A stretch of 64,000 nt of DNA from Paracraurococcus sp042666655 (GCF_042666655.1 NZ_JBHTDE010000006.1:205807-269806); one strand, 5' to 3'; positions 8,263 through 17,304 are shown, numbered from the stretch's first letter. Notes: a model not told the origin generated them from the letters alone. Made by a program: numbers and translations.

Positions 8263-8789
8263 TGCTCCGGCGCGCGCTCTTCCTCGACCGCGACGGGGTC
8301 ATCAATCTCGACCACGGCTATGTCCATCGCCGGGAGGAATTCGACTTCGTCGACGGCATCTTCGACCTGGCCGCCGCGGCCACCCGCCGCGGCCTGCTGC
8401 TGGTGGTCGTCACCAACCAGTCCGGCATCGGCCGTGGCCTCTACTCCGAAGCCGATTTCCAGGCGCTGATGGCGTGGGTCGCGGCCGAATTCGCCGCCCG
8501 CGGCACGCCGCTCGCCCGGATCGAGCATTGCCCCGACCACCCGGGGCGCGCGACGCCGCGCCGCAAGCCGGCGCCGGGCATGCTGCTGGATGCCGCCGCC
8601 GCGCTTGGTCTCGACCTGCCCGGCTCGATCATCGTCGGCGACCAGCCCGGCGACGCCGAGGCCGGGTTTCGCGCCGGCATCGACACCCGCATCCTGGTCA
8701 GCGCGGATCCGGCTGCGGCGGTCCCGCCGGGGACGCTGGTGCTGCCCTCGGTGCGGGCGGCGGCGGCGTGGCTCGCCGCGCGGGACTGA
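8262..8789 (+). CDS. gmhB: D-glycero-beta-D-manno-heptose 1,7-bisphosphate 7-phosphatase-like HAD phosphatase
   Basis: A 175-residue HAD-superfamily phosphatase that would remove the 7-phosphate of heptose bisphosphate in the ADP-heptose pathway. Motif I is FLDRDGVIN (Asp9, Asp11), motif II VVTNQSGIGRG, motif III the RRKPAPGM lysine and motif IV IIVGDQPGDAEA. The zinc loop is reduced: CPDHP is present, but the later Cys-x-Cys that normally precedes RKPxPG is missing, leaving RATPRRKP. The enzyme therefore probably lacks the structural zinc, or is a related sugar phosphatase. It is coupled to gmhA. The last 92 bases overlap the end of the convergent glycosyltransferase gene. Confidence 0.88.
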   Translation: MLRRALFLDRDGVINLDHGYVHRREEFDFVDGIFDLAAAATRRGLLLVVVTNQSGIGRGLYSEADFQALMAWVAAEFAARGTPLARIEHCPDHPGRATPRRKPAPGMLLDAAAALGLDLPGSIIVGDQPGDAEAGFRAGIDTRILVSADPAAAVPPGTLVLPSVRAAAAWLAARD

Positions 8790-10698
8790 CCGTGGCGCGA
8801 GGATGGGGAGCGCCGATATAGGGCGTCCAGGGCGGGATGCGCCGCGGCTGCCGCGCCAGGGCGCCATGCGCGCCTTCCAGGCTCAACCAGGGCGAATAGA
8901 AGGGATCGTGCAGCAGCACGTCGCCCCAGCGGCGGCGCATGGTGTCGATCTCCCCGGCGAAGCGCCGCGCCTTCTCGGGCGCCAGATCCTGCCCGCGGGA
9001 GGCGCTTTCGAGGTGGTAGAGTTCGGCGAAGGGCGTCCAGAGCACGCGGTAGCCGGCCTGCCGGATGCGCACGCAAAGGTCGACGTCGTTGAAGGCGACG
9101 ACAAGCTGGGCCGCGTCGAGCCCGCCGACCTCCCGGTAGACCGCGCGCCGCAGCGCCAGGCAGGCGCCGGTCACCGCCCCGGCGGCGCGGGCGAGGGCGA
9201 GGGAATTACAATAGCCCGCATCGTCGCGCGCCGCCCGCAGCAGGTAGTGGTCGGCGACCCCGCCGACGCCGGTGACGACGCCGCCATGCTGCAGCCTGCC
9301 ATCGGCATAGAGCAGCTTGGCGCCGACCGCGCCGATCTCCGGCCGCACCGCCTGGCTCACCATCTCGCGCAGCCAGTGCGGCTCGATCACCTCAATGTCG
9401 TTGTTGAGCAGCAGCAGGATCTCGCCCCGCGCCATCTCCGCCGCCTGGTTGTTCAACGCGGAGTAGTTGAAGGGGCCGGGTGCCGCCAGGATGCGGACGC
9501 GCGGATCGGCCCGCAGCCGGTCGAACAGGGCCAGCGTCTCCGGCTCGACCGAGCCGTTGTCGACGACCAGGAACTCGATCGCCGGGTAGTCGGTGCGCTC
9601 CAGCACCCCCTCGGCGCAGGTTGCCAGCAGCCCCGCCCGGTCGCGGGTCGGCACGATGACGGAGACCAGCGGCGCCGGGTCGGGCAGCGGCCAGACGACG
9701 CGGGTATGCGCGGGCGCGAGCGGCGCCGGCTCCAGCCGTGCGGCGATCCCGCGCGCCGCCAGCGCATCGGCCACGGCGCGGCGGCTGGCCGCGATGCGGC
9801 GGTCCAGCCGCGCCTGGGCGAGGTGGGACGGCCGCCCGGTCAGCCGCCGATGGTACAGGATGGCCGGGATGTGCCGCACCGTGCCCGGGCCAGCCGCGGC
9901 GGTCGCCCGCAGCGCCAGGTCATGGTCCTGGCCGCCCTCCATGCCCTCCCGCAGCCCGCCGATCGCCGTCAGCAGGTCGCGTCGGTAGACGCCGAGATGG
10001 CCGACCAGGTTCTGCCCGAGCAGCAGGTCGGGATCGAAATCCGGCTTGAAGCAGGCGCCGAAGCGGCGGCCCGCGGCGTCCAGCCGGTCCTCGTCGGAAT
10101 AGAGGACCTCGGCTTCCGGATGCGCCGCGATCTCGGCCGCCACCTGGTACAGCGCATGGTCCGGCAGCAGGTCGTCATGGTCCATCAGCGCGACATAGTC
10201 GCCCCGCGCCAGGGCCAGCGCGCTGTTGGTCGCCGCCGCCACATCGCCGTTGGTCGCCCGCCGAACCCAGCGGATGCGCGGATCGCGCGCCGCCGCCTCG
10301 GCCAGCACCTGCGCCACCTGCGGGGAGGGCGAGGCGTCGTCGGCGATGCAGAGCTCCCAATGCGGCCAGAGCTGCGCCTCGACCGAGGCGATGGCGGCAC
10401 GCAGCAGCGGCGCCGGCGTCTCATGGGCCGGCATGACGACGGAGATCAGCGGCGCCGCCGGCAGCGCCGCGACATGGGCGCGGATCGCCGCCCTGTCGGC
10501 CGCCGACAGCGTGTCGAAGCGGGCGATCCAGGCGGCATAGCCGGCCCGGTCCTCCGGGTCGTAGCGGCCGGTCGGCGGCTCGCCGAGCAGCGCCCGGGCC
10601 AGGCCGGCCAGGCGCAGGCGGAGCGGCAGCAGCTCGTCTGGCAGCAGCTCCCAGGCGGCGCGCCAGCCGCGTTTCAGGGTCAGGTGCAGGGATTCCAT
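8698..10698 (-). CDS. Double-domain GT2 family glycosyltransferase
   Basis: A 666-residue cytoplasmic glycosyltransferase with two GT-A domains. Domain one (about 84-310) starts ISVVMPAHE and has DHDDLLPDHAL and YSDEDRLD, the nucleotide-sugar and metal region. Domain two (about 365-600) starts VSVIVPTRDRAGLL with LLNNDIEV and a VAFNDVDLCVRI acceptor-side motif. This tandem layout is typical of rhamnosyl- or other glycosyltransferases building surface polysaccharide. Donor and acceptor cannot be read from sequence. The Pro/Ala-rich tail of about 30 residues overlaps gmhB by 92 bases on the other strand. It is divergent from the RgpF-like gene, with 10699-10956 between them. Confidence 0.88.
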   Translation of the reverse strand: MESLHLTLKRGWRAAWELLPDELLPLRLRLAGLARALLGEPPTGRYDPEDRAGYAAWIARFDTLSAADRAAIRAHVAALPAAPLISVVMPAHETPAPLLRAAIASVEAQLWPHWELCIADDASPSPQVAQVLAEAAARDPRIRWVRRATNGDVAAATNSALALARGDYVALMDHDDLLPDHALYQVAAEIAAHPEAEVLYSDEDRLDAAGRRFGACFKPDFDPDLLLGQNLVGHLGVYRRDLLTAIGGLREGMEGGQDHDLALRATAAAGPGTVRHIPAILYHRRLTGRPSHLAQARLDRRIAASRRAVADALAARGIAARLEPAPLAPAHTRVVWPLPDPAPLVSVIVPTRDRAGLLATCAEGVLERTDYPAIEFLVVDNGSVEPETLALFDRLRADPRVRILAAPGPFNYSALNNQAAEMARGEILLLLNNDIEVIEPHWLREMVSQAVRPEIGAVGAKLLYADGRLQHGGVVTGVGGVADHYLLRAARDDAGYCNSLALARAAGAVTGACLALRRAVYREVGGLDAAQLVVAFNDVDLCVRIRQAGYRVLWTPFAELYHLESASRGQDLAPEKARRFAGEIDTMRRRWGDVLLHDPFYSPWLSLEGAHGALARQPRRIPPWTPYIGAPHPRATVSPARRATPPPPAPRAAPASPAGPPQPDPR

Positions 10699-10956
10699 CG
10701 GTTTGGTTGATAGGCGCCGCCCTGGATCGTGGGAGTCACGCCCCGGTCAGGCGGCGGTTGCCGTGGCATGCTCGGCTGGCAAGCGCCTGGAATCGACTGG
10801 AAAGCGGCCCGCCTCATCACGCCCTGTTGTATGCTGTCCGGCCATGCCGGGGGGGCGTCTCCCGGCCTCCTGAACCCGCGCCGGCCGGACACGTGGTAGC
10901 GCCGGGATTGTCCCACCCGGAAGGTCCCGCCGCTGCCGGCCCCCCCACTGCCCTAC

Positions 10957-12117
10957 ATGCTCACCCCGCTCAGCCCGCAGGATCCCGGGCTGCGCCGGGC
11001 CATCCACGGCTACAGCACCGCCGGCACATGGCGGCGGCTGGCCTACCGGGTCGGCCAGGTGGGGCTGGAGATCGCCGGGGCCCTGCCGCAGGACGCCGCC
11101 CGTGCGCTCGGCGGCGGCGCGCCGCCGTTGCTGCGGCTGGAAGCCGGGGTGGACCCGCGGCCCAGTGCCGCGGCGGTCGCGCTCTACGTGCATTTCGCCG
11201 CCGCGGGCACGGTGTCCGAGATGGTGCGGCGGCAGCTGGCCGGGCTGGCCGAGGCTGGTTTCGCCATCGTCTTCATCAGCATGGCCGGGACAGTGCCGGA
11301 GGCGGACTGGCAGGCCGCCCGGCAGCATTGCGCCCTGGTTGCGCAACGACGGAATTTCGGCCGCGACTTCGGCGCCTGGCAGGACCTGGCCGTCGAGGCG
11401 CGGCGCCGCTGGCCCGGCGCCACCGAATTGCTGCTGGCCAACGACAGCGTGCTGGGCCCGATCCTGCCGCTGCCGCCGGTGCTCGCCGCGCTGCGGGCGG
11501 GCGGGGAGGGGGTGTTCGGCCTGACCGAGAGCATCCAGGGCGGCCCGCACCTGCAGAGCTACTTCCTGCTGGCGCGCGGCGCGGCCGCGACGGGCGACCT
11601 GTTCGGCTTCCTGGCCGGCATGCACATGAGCCATTCGAAATGGCTGGTCGTGCAGCGTGGCGAATTGCGCCTGGCGCGCTGGATGCACGGCCGCGGCCAC
11701 CACGTGGCGGCGCTGTTCGGCTACCACCGGCTGGTGGCGGCGGCACTGGCCGACCCGGATGAGCGGGCGCGGCTCGCCGCTTCCCACCCGCTGCTGCGCG
11801 ACCTCGAGGCGCTCGACCCGGCGGCGCGGGCGGCGCTGCTGCTGGGCCAGCCGCTGAACCCGACGCACCATTTCTGGCATGCCCTGGTGCGGCGGTTGGG
11901 CTTCCCCTTCCTGAAGACCGAGCTGATCCGCCGCAACCCGGGCAGGCTGCCCGGAGTCGCCGGGTGGCGGGACCTGGTCCCAGCCGATTCGCCCTGCCCC
12001 GTCCCGATGATCGAGGCGCATCTGCAGGCAATGGATGCCCCGCAAACTATCCAGACTCAGGAAAACGAAACGGCAGCGGCACGCAAGACTGGACAGGAAT
12101 CGCGTAACGCCGCATGA
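10957..12117 (+). CDS. Rhamnan synthesis protein F (RgpF)-like protein
   Basis: A 386-residue protein. The central part matches the RgpF family: VALYVHFAAAGTVSEMV (about 70-86), RRNFGRDFGAWQDL, LLANDSVLGPI and LTESIQGGPHLQSYFLL. Members take part in assembling rhamnose-containing or other surface polysaccharides and often sit beside GT2 enzymes, as here. No signal peptide or membrane segment is evident, so a cytoplasmic or membrane-associated role is expected. The Gln/Glu-rich C-terminal 30 residues look disordered. The ATG at 10957 has only a weak upstream purine stretch, so the start is less certain than the frame. Confidence 0.85.
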   Translation: MLTPLSPQDPGLRRAIHGYSTAGTWRRLAYRVGQVGLEIAGALPQDAARALGGGAPPLLRLEAGVDPRPSAAAVALYVHFAAAGTVSEMVRRQLAGLAEAGFAIVFISMAGTVPEADWQAARQHCALVAQRRNFGRDFGAWQDLAVEARRRWPGATELLLANDSVLGPILPLPPVLAALRAGGEGVFGLTESIQGGPHLQSYFLLARGAAATGDLFGFLAGMHMSHSKWLVVQRGELRLARWMHGRGHHVAALFGYHRLVAAALADPDERARLAASHPLLRDLEALDPAARAALLLGQPLNPTHHFWHALVRRLGFPFLKTELIRRNPGRLPGVAGWRDLVPADSPCPVPMIEAHLQAMDAPQTIQTQENETAAARKTGQESRNAA

Positions 12118-12195
12118 ATTCAGCGGAAGTATTCCGGCGCCGGGGCGTCGCCCTGCTGCGGCGATGCTCAGGCGCCGCACGCGCCGGGATATTGT

Positions 12196-13578
12196 ATGCC
12201 GCTCGATGGACTAGCCCCGCCGGATAGCGTTGCCTTGCCGCTCCACTGCGTCGCGCCCGGTGGGCTGGCGGCGCTGCGCGACCGGCTGGCGCCGGAGGCG
12301 GCCGGGTTCCTCGAAGCCTCGGGCTTCGAGGCGCGGCCGCAGGAGGTCCGCCTGCTGCCCGGCGGCGGCGGCGTCGCCGGTGCGGTGCTCGGCCTGGGCG
12401 AGGCCGAACCGACCGTCTGGTCCTTCGGCGGCCTGGCGAATGCCCTGCCGGCCGGCAGTACTTGGCGCTTGGCAGATCCGGCGCATGGCGCGGATGCCGT
12501 GCTCGGCTGGGCCCTGGGCGCCTACCGCTACGGCCGCTTCAAGCCGGCCGGCCGGGCGCCGGCGCGGCTGGTGCCGCCGCCGGGGACCGAGCGGGCACAG
12601 CACACCGCCGCGGCCATACTGCGGGTGCGCGATCTGGTGAACACCCCGCCGAACCTGCTGGGCCCGGCCGAGCTTGCCTGGGCGGCGCAGGATCTGGCAG
12701 CGCGGCATGGCGGCCGCTGCACGATCGTCGAGGGCGCGGCGCTGGAGGAAGGCTTTCCGGCGCTGGCCGCGGTCGGCCAGGCCAGTCCGCGGACGCCGCG
12801 CGTCGCCATCCTGGAATGGGGCCGGCCGGAGGCGCCCCTGGTCGCGCTCTGCGGCAAGGGGGTCTGCTTCGACTCGGGCGGGCTCGACCTCAAGCCCGCG
12901 GCGGGCATGCTGCGGATGAAGAAGGACATGGGCGGCGCGGCGCTGGTGCTGGGCGTGGCCGAGCTGGTCATGCGGCTCGGCCTGCCGGTGCGGCTGCTGG
13001 TGCTGGTCGGCGCGGTGGAGAATGCGGTGGCCGGCAATGCCTTCCGGCCGCTCGATGTGCTGCGTACCCGGGCCGGGCTGACGGTCGAGATCGGCAACAC
13101 CGATGCCGAGGGCCGGCTCGTGCTGGCCGACCTGCTGGCCTTCGCGGCGGAGCGGGAGCCGGAGCTGCTGGTCGACTGCGCCACTTTGACCGGGGCGGCG
13201 CGGGTGGCGCTCGGCCCCGACCTGCCGGCGCTCATGACGCCGGACGATGCGCTGGCGGCGGTCCTGTCCGCCGCCGGTGACCTTGCTGCCGACCCGGTCT
13301 GGCGGCTGCCGTTACATGGCGGCTACGATTCCTGGCTCGACAGCGCTGTTGCTGATCTGAACAACGTCTCGTCGCGTCCTATGGCGGGCGCGATCATCGG
13401 CGGCTTGTTCTTGCGTCGTTTCGTCCCGGGAGCTATGCGTTGGGCCCATCTCGACGTCTACGCCTGGAACGACAACAACCGGCCAGGACGGCCGGAAGGC
13501 GGAGAAGCACAGGCGCTACGCGCGCTGGTGGGCGCCATCGAGACTCTGTTCGGAGGCATACCGGGGCCGGGCCGGTAA
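12196..13578 (+). CDS. Leucyl aminopeptidase family (M17) metallopeptidase
   Basis: A 460-residue cytosolic aminopeptidase. The C-terminal catalytic domain shows GKGVCFDSGGLDLKP (metal ligand Asp), the MKKDMGGAA lysine helix, the family signature NTDAEGRL at residues 301-308, and DCATLTGAARVALG. The N-terminal 170 residues are the variable family domain. It would hydrolyse N-terminal residues of peptides using two metals. Length is slightly below typical PepA, closer to PepB-like members. A MarR regulator follows on the same strand after 162 bases. No strong Shine-Dalgarno sequence precedes the ATG, but the protein fills the frame with the expected domain. Confidence 0.92.
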   Translation: MPLDGLAPPDSVALPLHCVAPGGLAALRDRLAPEAAGFLEASGFEARPQEVRLLPGGGGVAGAVLGLGEAEPTVWSFGGLANALPAGSTWRLADPAHGADAVLGWALGAYRYGRFKPAGRAPARLVPPPGTERAQHTAAAILRVRDLVNTPPNLLGPAELAWAAQDLAARHGGRCTIVEGAALEEGFPALAAVGQASPRTPRVAILEWGRPEAPLVALCGKGVCFDSGGLDLKPAAGMLRMKKDMGGAALVLGVAELVMRLGLPVRLLVLVGAVENAVAGNAFRPLDVLRTRAGLTVEIGNTDAEGRLVLADLLAFAAEREPELLVDCATLTGAARVALGPDLPALMTPDDALAAVLSAAGDLAADPVWRLPLHGGYDSWLDSAVADLNNVSSRPMAGAIIGGLFLRRFVPGAMRWAHLDVYAWNDNNRPGRPEGGEAQALRALVGAIETLFGGIPGPGR

Positions 13579-13740
13579 CGAAAACGAGATGCCGTGGAAA
13601 CTTTTCGGGTCGGACGGCTCTCACAACAGCAGGATGCGTTACCCGTCTGTAGTGCCTGCAAACTGATTGTGCCGACCCGGGAGCATGGGCCTTGGGCCGG
13701 TCAGCATAGAATGCCCATAACGGGCGAGGGGATTGAAGCT

Positions 13741-14151
13741 ATGGCGGTACAAAGCAACCCCGACCAACTGGTCGGTATCCTGAGGGATACGGTCGTCGCG
13801 CTGGTGCGGCGGGATGGTCCGGATCTGTCGGCGCGCCAGCTCGGCGTGTTCCTGACGGTTTACCTGACCGACGGCCCGCATACCGTGCGCGGCCTGGCGG
13901 CGGAACTGAACGTCTCCAAGCCGGCCATCACCCGGGCGCTTGACCGCCTTGGCGAACTGGATCTGGCGCGGCGCAAGGTGGATCCGATGGACCGCCGCAG
14001 CGTGATCGTGCAGCGGACCCTGAAGGGTACCGCCTTCCTGCGCGACATGCGGCAGATCATGTCCGAGGCCGAGACGCATCTGCACGCGTCGTCGGGCGAC
14101 GCCCCGGCCGCGAATACCGACCAGGGCCGCGAAACGCGCCGCGCCGGCTGA
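13741..14151 (+). CDS. MarR family transcriptional regulator
   Basis: A 136-residue winged-helix regulator. SARQLGVFLTVYLTDGPHTV leads into the helix-turn-helix GLAAELNVSKPAITRALDRL, and the wing contains DPMDRRSVIV, the usual MarR DxRS-type motif. The frame is open back to a GTG at 13594, but the ATG at 13741, preceded by GGGCGAGGGG, gives a normal MarR N-terminus and is preferred. The C-terminus is an Ala/Asp-rich tail. Targets are unknown. It is convergent with the GhrA-type gene and ends just before a perfect hairpin. Confidence 0.88.
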   Translation: MAVQSNPDQLVGILRDTVVALVRRDGPDLSARQLGVFLTVYLTDGPHTVRGLAAELNVSKPAITRALDRLGELDLARRKVDPMDRRSVIVQRTLKGTAFLRDMRQIMSEAETHLHASSGDAPAANTDQGRETRRAG

Positions 14152-14158
14152 TGTGGGC

Positions 14159-14183
14159 CACCCACCCAATTTCTGGGTGGGTG
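14159..14183. terminator. Perfect 10-bp hairpin between convergent genes
   Basis: CACCCACCCA (14159-14168) and TGGGTGGGTG (14174-14183) form a perfect stem with a 5-base loop ATTTC. It starts 7 bases after the MarR stop and lies between convergent genes. No T-tract follows on either strand, so the terminator call rests on position and stem strength. Confidence 0.5.
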
Positions 14184-14263
14184 GGTGCTGCGCAGGCCGC
14201 GGTACGGATGGGTCCACCGCAAGGGGGTGGTCCTGCCCGGTACTCGTTACTTGCGTGCGGGTC

Positions 14264-15208
14264 TCAGTAGCCAAGTGTGAAATCGACCAGGTTGAGCGCC
14301 GGCTGTCCGTTGCGGGCACGCCGGATGTTCTCCACCACCTGCGGCGCCGCCGACTGCGGAATGGTAATGCTGGCGGCATGCGGCGTCATGATCACCCGTG
14401 GATGCGCCCAGAAGGGGTGGTCGGCCGGCAGCGGCTCGGGCTCGAAGACGTCGAGCGCGGCGGCGGCGACTTGGCCGCTGTCGAGCGCCGCCAGCAGGTC
14501 CGGCTGCACCACATGTCCGCCGCGGGCGCCGTTCACCAGGAAGGCGCCGCGCGGCAGCAGCCCCAACGTCCGCGCGTTCAGCACGCCGCGCGTATCCGGC
14601 GTCAGCGGCAGCAGGCAGACCAGGATGTCGGCCTGCGGCAGCATCGCCGCCAGCCCGTCCGGCCCGTGGAAGGCCTGCAGGCCGGGCAGGTCCTTCGGCC
14701 CGCGTGACCAGCCCATGACCGGGAAGCCAAGCGCCATCAACGCCCTCGCCGAGGCCGCGCCGATCTCGCCGATGCCGAGGATGCCGATGCGGCGGCCGGC
14801 GGTGTCGGGGGCGGGGAGCTCGTCCCAGATCCGCGCCGCCTGCTGGGCGCGGTAGTCCAGGTCCTGGCGGTGGAAGCGCAGCACGTTCAGCAGGACCCAT
14901 TCGGTCATGCCCGTGGTCAGCCGCGCATCCTTCAGCCGCGCCACCGGCACGCCGGGCGGCGGCCCGGGCGGGCGCATCAGGTGGTCCACGCCGGCGCCCA
15001 TGGAACAGATGAGCTTCAGGTTCGGGTAGGCCCGCAGCGCCGCCAGGTCCTGCGCGCCCCACATCACCACCACGTCGATCTCCGCCGGGTCGGGGGCTTC
15101 GTCCCGGCCGCGGATGTCGAGCCCCGGATCGACGGCGAGCAGCGCCTGCCGCCAGGCCTCGACCGTGCTTGCCGCGGCGCTCTTGTTGGTCGCCAGCAGA
15201 ATGGCCAT
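14264..15208 (-). CDS. ghrA: Glyoxylate/hydroxypyruvate reductase A-type 2-hydroxyacid dehydrogenase
   Basis: A 314-residue NAD(P)-dependent dehydrogenase. The Rossmann fold is marked by GRRIGILGIGEIGAASARAL. The catalytic Arg lies in NGARGGHVVQ, the Glu in LDVFEPEPLPADHPFW and the His in VIMTPHAASITIP, which is the GhrA subgroup pattern. It would reduce glyoxylate or hydroxypyruvate. The frame extends upstream to 15715, but the ATG at 15208, sharing one base with the TGA of the upstream membrane-protein gene, gives the family start MAILLATNKS. It is the last gene of a unit with yejF and the membrane protein, an unusual partner for a peptide importer. Confidence 0.88.
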   Translation of the reverse strand: MAILLATNKSAAASTVEAWRQALLAVDPGLDIRGRDEAPDPAEIDVVVMWGAQDLAALRAYPNLKLICSMGAGVDHLMRPPGPPPGVPVARLKDARLTTGMTEWVLLNVLRFHRQDLDYRAQQAARIWDELPAPDTAGRRIGILGIGEIGAASARALMALGFPVMGWSRGPKDLPGLQAFHGPDGLAAMLPQADILVCLLPLTPDTRGVLNARTLGLLPRGAFLVNGARGGHVVQPDLLAALDSGQVAAAALDVFEPEPLPADHPFWAHPRVIMTPHAASITIPQSAAPQVVENIRRARNGQPALNLVDFTLGY

Positions 15209-15666
15209 CACTGCTCCTGCATCATCTGCCCGCTGGGCAGGGTTTCCAGCCCGTCGGGCAGGTCGCGCACCCAGGCGCGCCAGTCCTGCCGGCGGGTCGC
15301 CGCGCGTTCGCTGCCGTCCGGCAGCTTGGCATAGAGGCTGAGCACACCCTGCGACCACCAGAAGTCGAACTGCTTCTCGCTGGCCAGCACCATGGCCGCG
15401 GTCCGGTCGAAGACGCCGTCCTTCACCTGCGGCAGGTGCCGCATCAGCCACCAGGCGCAGCCGGCCGCGAGGATCGCGGCGCCAAGGTAGAAGTGGACCA
15501 GCATGGTGGCGGCGAAGGAGGCGACCAGGATCAGCCCGGGCGGCACCACGTTCTCCAGCGACCGGTAGACCGGGGTGCCCGGGCTGTTCATCTTGCGGAT
15601 ATGGATGCCGAGCTTGGCCTTGTCGGCATCCAGCAGCTCGCGCAGGCGGTCCAACTCGGTCGTCAC
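15208..15666 (-). CDS. Small membrane protein of unknown function
   Basis: A 152-residue protein. An N-terminal charged segment (LDRLRELLDADKAKLGIHIR) could form a short amphipathic helix. Two adjacent hydrophobic segments follow at about 44-75 (PPGLILVASFAATMLVHFYL and AAILAAGCAWWLM). The C-terminal half is soluble and Trp-rich (FDFWWSQGVLSLYAKLPDGS). I recognise no family. The ATG overlaps the yejF stop and the stop overlaps the ghrA start, so expression is coupled to both neighbours. Confidence 0.75.
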   Translation of the reverse strand: MTTELDRLRELLDADKAKLGIHIRKMNSPGTPVYRSLENVVPPGLILVASFAATMLVHFYLGAAILAAGCAWWLMRHLPQVKDGVFDRTAAMVLASEKQFDFWWSQGVLSLYAKLPDGSERAATRRQDWRAWVRDLPDGLETLPSGQMMQEQ

Positions 15667-17291
15667 GTGCGGTGGGTCCCCTCCACGGCGCGCAGGTCAG
15701 TCGTGCGGAGAGCACGCAAATCGAATGCCGCGGCCATCAGGGCGCGGGTATAGGGCTGGGCCGGCGCGGCGGTAAGCCTCTCGGCCTCGCCTTCCTCCAC
15801 CACCACCCCGTCCTTGAGCACGATGATGCGGTGGGCCAGGGCGCGCACCACCCGCAGGTCGTGGCTGATGAACAGGTAGGCCAGGCGGTGCCGCGCCTGC
15901 AGGTCGCGCAGCAGGTCCACCACCTGGGCCTGGACCGAGACATCGAGCGCGCTGGTCGGTTCGTCCAGCACCACCAGGCGGGGCTTCAGGACCAGGGCGC
16001 GGGCGATGGCAATGCGCTGGCGCTGGCCGCCGCTGAACTCGTGCGGGTAGCGGCCGGCGGCGGCGGGGTCGAGCCCCACCTCCTCCAGCGCCTGGGCCAC
16101 GGCCGTGTCGCGGGCGGCGCGGGTCAGGCCGGGCTCGTGCACCTCCAGCCCCTCGCCGACGATCTCCCCCGCCGTGAGCCGCGGCGAGAGCGAGCCGTAG
16201 GGGTCCTGGAAGACGATCTGCATGCGCCGGCGCAGCGGCCGCAGCGCGGCGCGGGACAGCGGCTGGATGTCGCGGCCTTCGAAGCGGATGGTGCCCTGGC
16301 TGTCCTCCAGCCGCAGCAGGGCGAGGCCGAGGGTGGTCTTGCCGCTGCCGGACTCGCCGACCAGGCCGAGGGTCTCGCCCTCGCGGATGGCCAGGCTGAC
16401 GCCGTCCACCGCCTTCACGAAACCCACCGTGCGGCGGAGCAGGCCGCGGCGGATCGGGAAATGCACCTTGATGCGGTCGCCATCGAGGATCTGCCCGGCC
16501 CCCGCCGGCACCGGGGCGGGGCGGCCGCGCGGCTCGGTGGCCAGCAGCATGCGGGTATAGGGATGCTGCGGGTCGGCGAAGACCGAATCGGTCGCGCCCT
16601 GCTCCACCGCCTCGCCGTCCTTCATCACCACCACGCGGTCGGCATGGCGGCGGACGATCTGCAGGTCGTGGGTGATCAGCAGCATCGCCATGCCCAGGCG
16701 GCGCTTGAGGTCCCGCAGCAATTCCAGGATCTGCGCCTGGATGGTGACGTCGAGCGCGGTCGTCGGCTCGTCGGCGATCAGCAGCCTGGGGTCGTTGGCG
16801 AGCGCGGCGGCGATCATCACCCGCTGGCGCTGGCCGCCGGAGAGCTGGTGCGGGTAGGCGTTCAGCCGTTCCTCGGCATTGGGCAGGCCGGCCTGGTGCA
16901 GCAGGTGCAGCACGCGGTCGCGCAGCGCCCCGCCCGAGAGCGGCTGGTGCAGGGTGATCGCCTCCCCCACCTGGCGGGCGATGGTGTGCAGCGGGTTGAG
17001 CGAGGTCATCGGCTCCTGGAAGACGATGCCCGCGGTGCCGCCGCGAAGCCGGTGCAGCGCGGTTTCGTCGGCGGCGAGGACATCGGTGCCGTCGAGGGTG
17101 ATGCGGCCGGTGGGGTTGCGGCCGGCGGGGGGCAGCAGGCGGAGGGCGGAGAGGGCGGTGACGGACTTGCCGCTGCCGGATTCGCCGACCAGCGCCACGG
17201 TCTCGCCCGGGTCGACATGGAAGGAGACGCCGCGCACGACGGTGCGGGCGCCAAAGGCGATCGAGAGGTCCTCGACGCGGAGCAGGGTCAT
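15663..17291 (-). CDS. yejF: Oligopeptide/microcin-C-type ABC transporter ATPase, two fused ABC domains
   Basis: A 542-residue protein carrying two complete ATPase domains (about 1-255 and 275-530), each with Walker A (GESGSGKS and GESGSGKT), a signature (LSGGQRQRV and FSGGQRQRI), Walker B (LLIADEPTTALD and LVVLDEPTSALD) and the oligopeptide-type C-terminal motif HPYTRMLL or QPYTRALM. This DppD-DppF fusion is the YejF architecture. It energises peptide uptake with YejB, YejE and the binding protein YejA encoded upstream. Unlike the other junctions of the operon, 148 bases rich in palindromes separate it from yejE. Its stop overlaps the start of the downstream membrane protein. Confidence 0.93.
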   Translation of the reverse strand: MTLLRVEDLSIAFGARTVVRGVSFHVDPGETVALVGESGSGKSVTALSALRLLPPAGRNPTGRITLDGTDVLAADETALHRLRGGTAGIVFQEPMTSLNPLHTIARQVGEAITLHQPLSGGALRDRVLHLLHQAGLPNAEERLNAYPHQLSGGQRQRVMIAAALANDPRLLIADEPTTALDVTIQAQILELLRDLKRRLGMAMLLITHDLQIVRRHADRVVVMKDGEAVEQGATDSVFADPQHPYTRMLLATEPRGRPAPVPAGAGQILDGDRIKVHFPIRRGLLRRTVGFVKAVDGVSLAIREGETLGLVGESGSGKTTLGLALLRLEDSQGTIRFEGRDIQPLSRAALRPLRRRMQIVFQDPYGSLSPRLTAGEIVGEGLEVHEPGLTRAARDTAVAQALEEVGLDPAAAGRYPHEFSGGQRQRIAIARALVLKPRLVVLDEPTSALDVSVQAQVVDLLRDLQARHRLAYLFISHDLRVVRALAHRIIVLKDGVVVEEGEAERLTAAPAQPYTRALMAAAFDLRALRTTDLRAVEGTHRT

Positions 17292-17304
17292 GGCGAGGAA
17301 AAGG

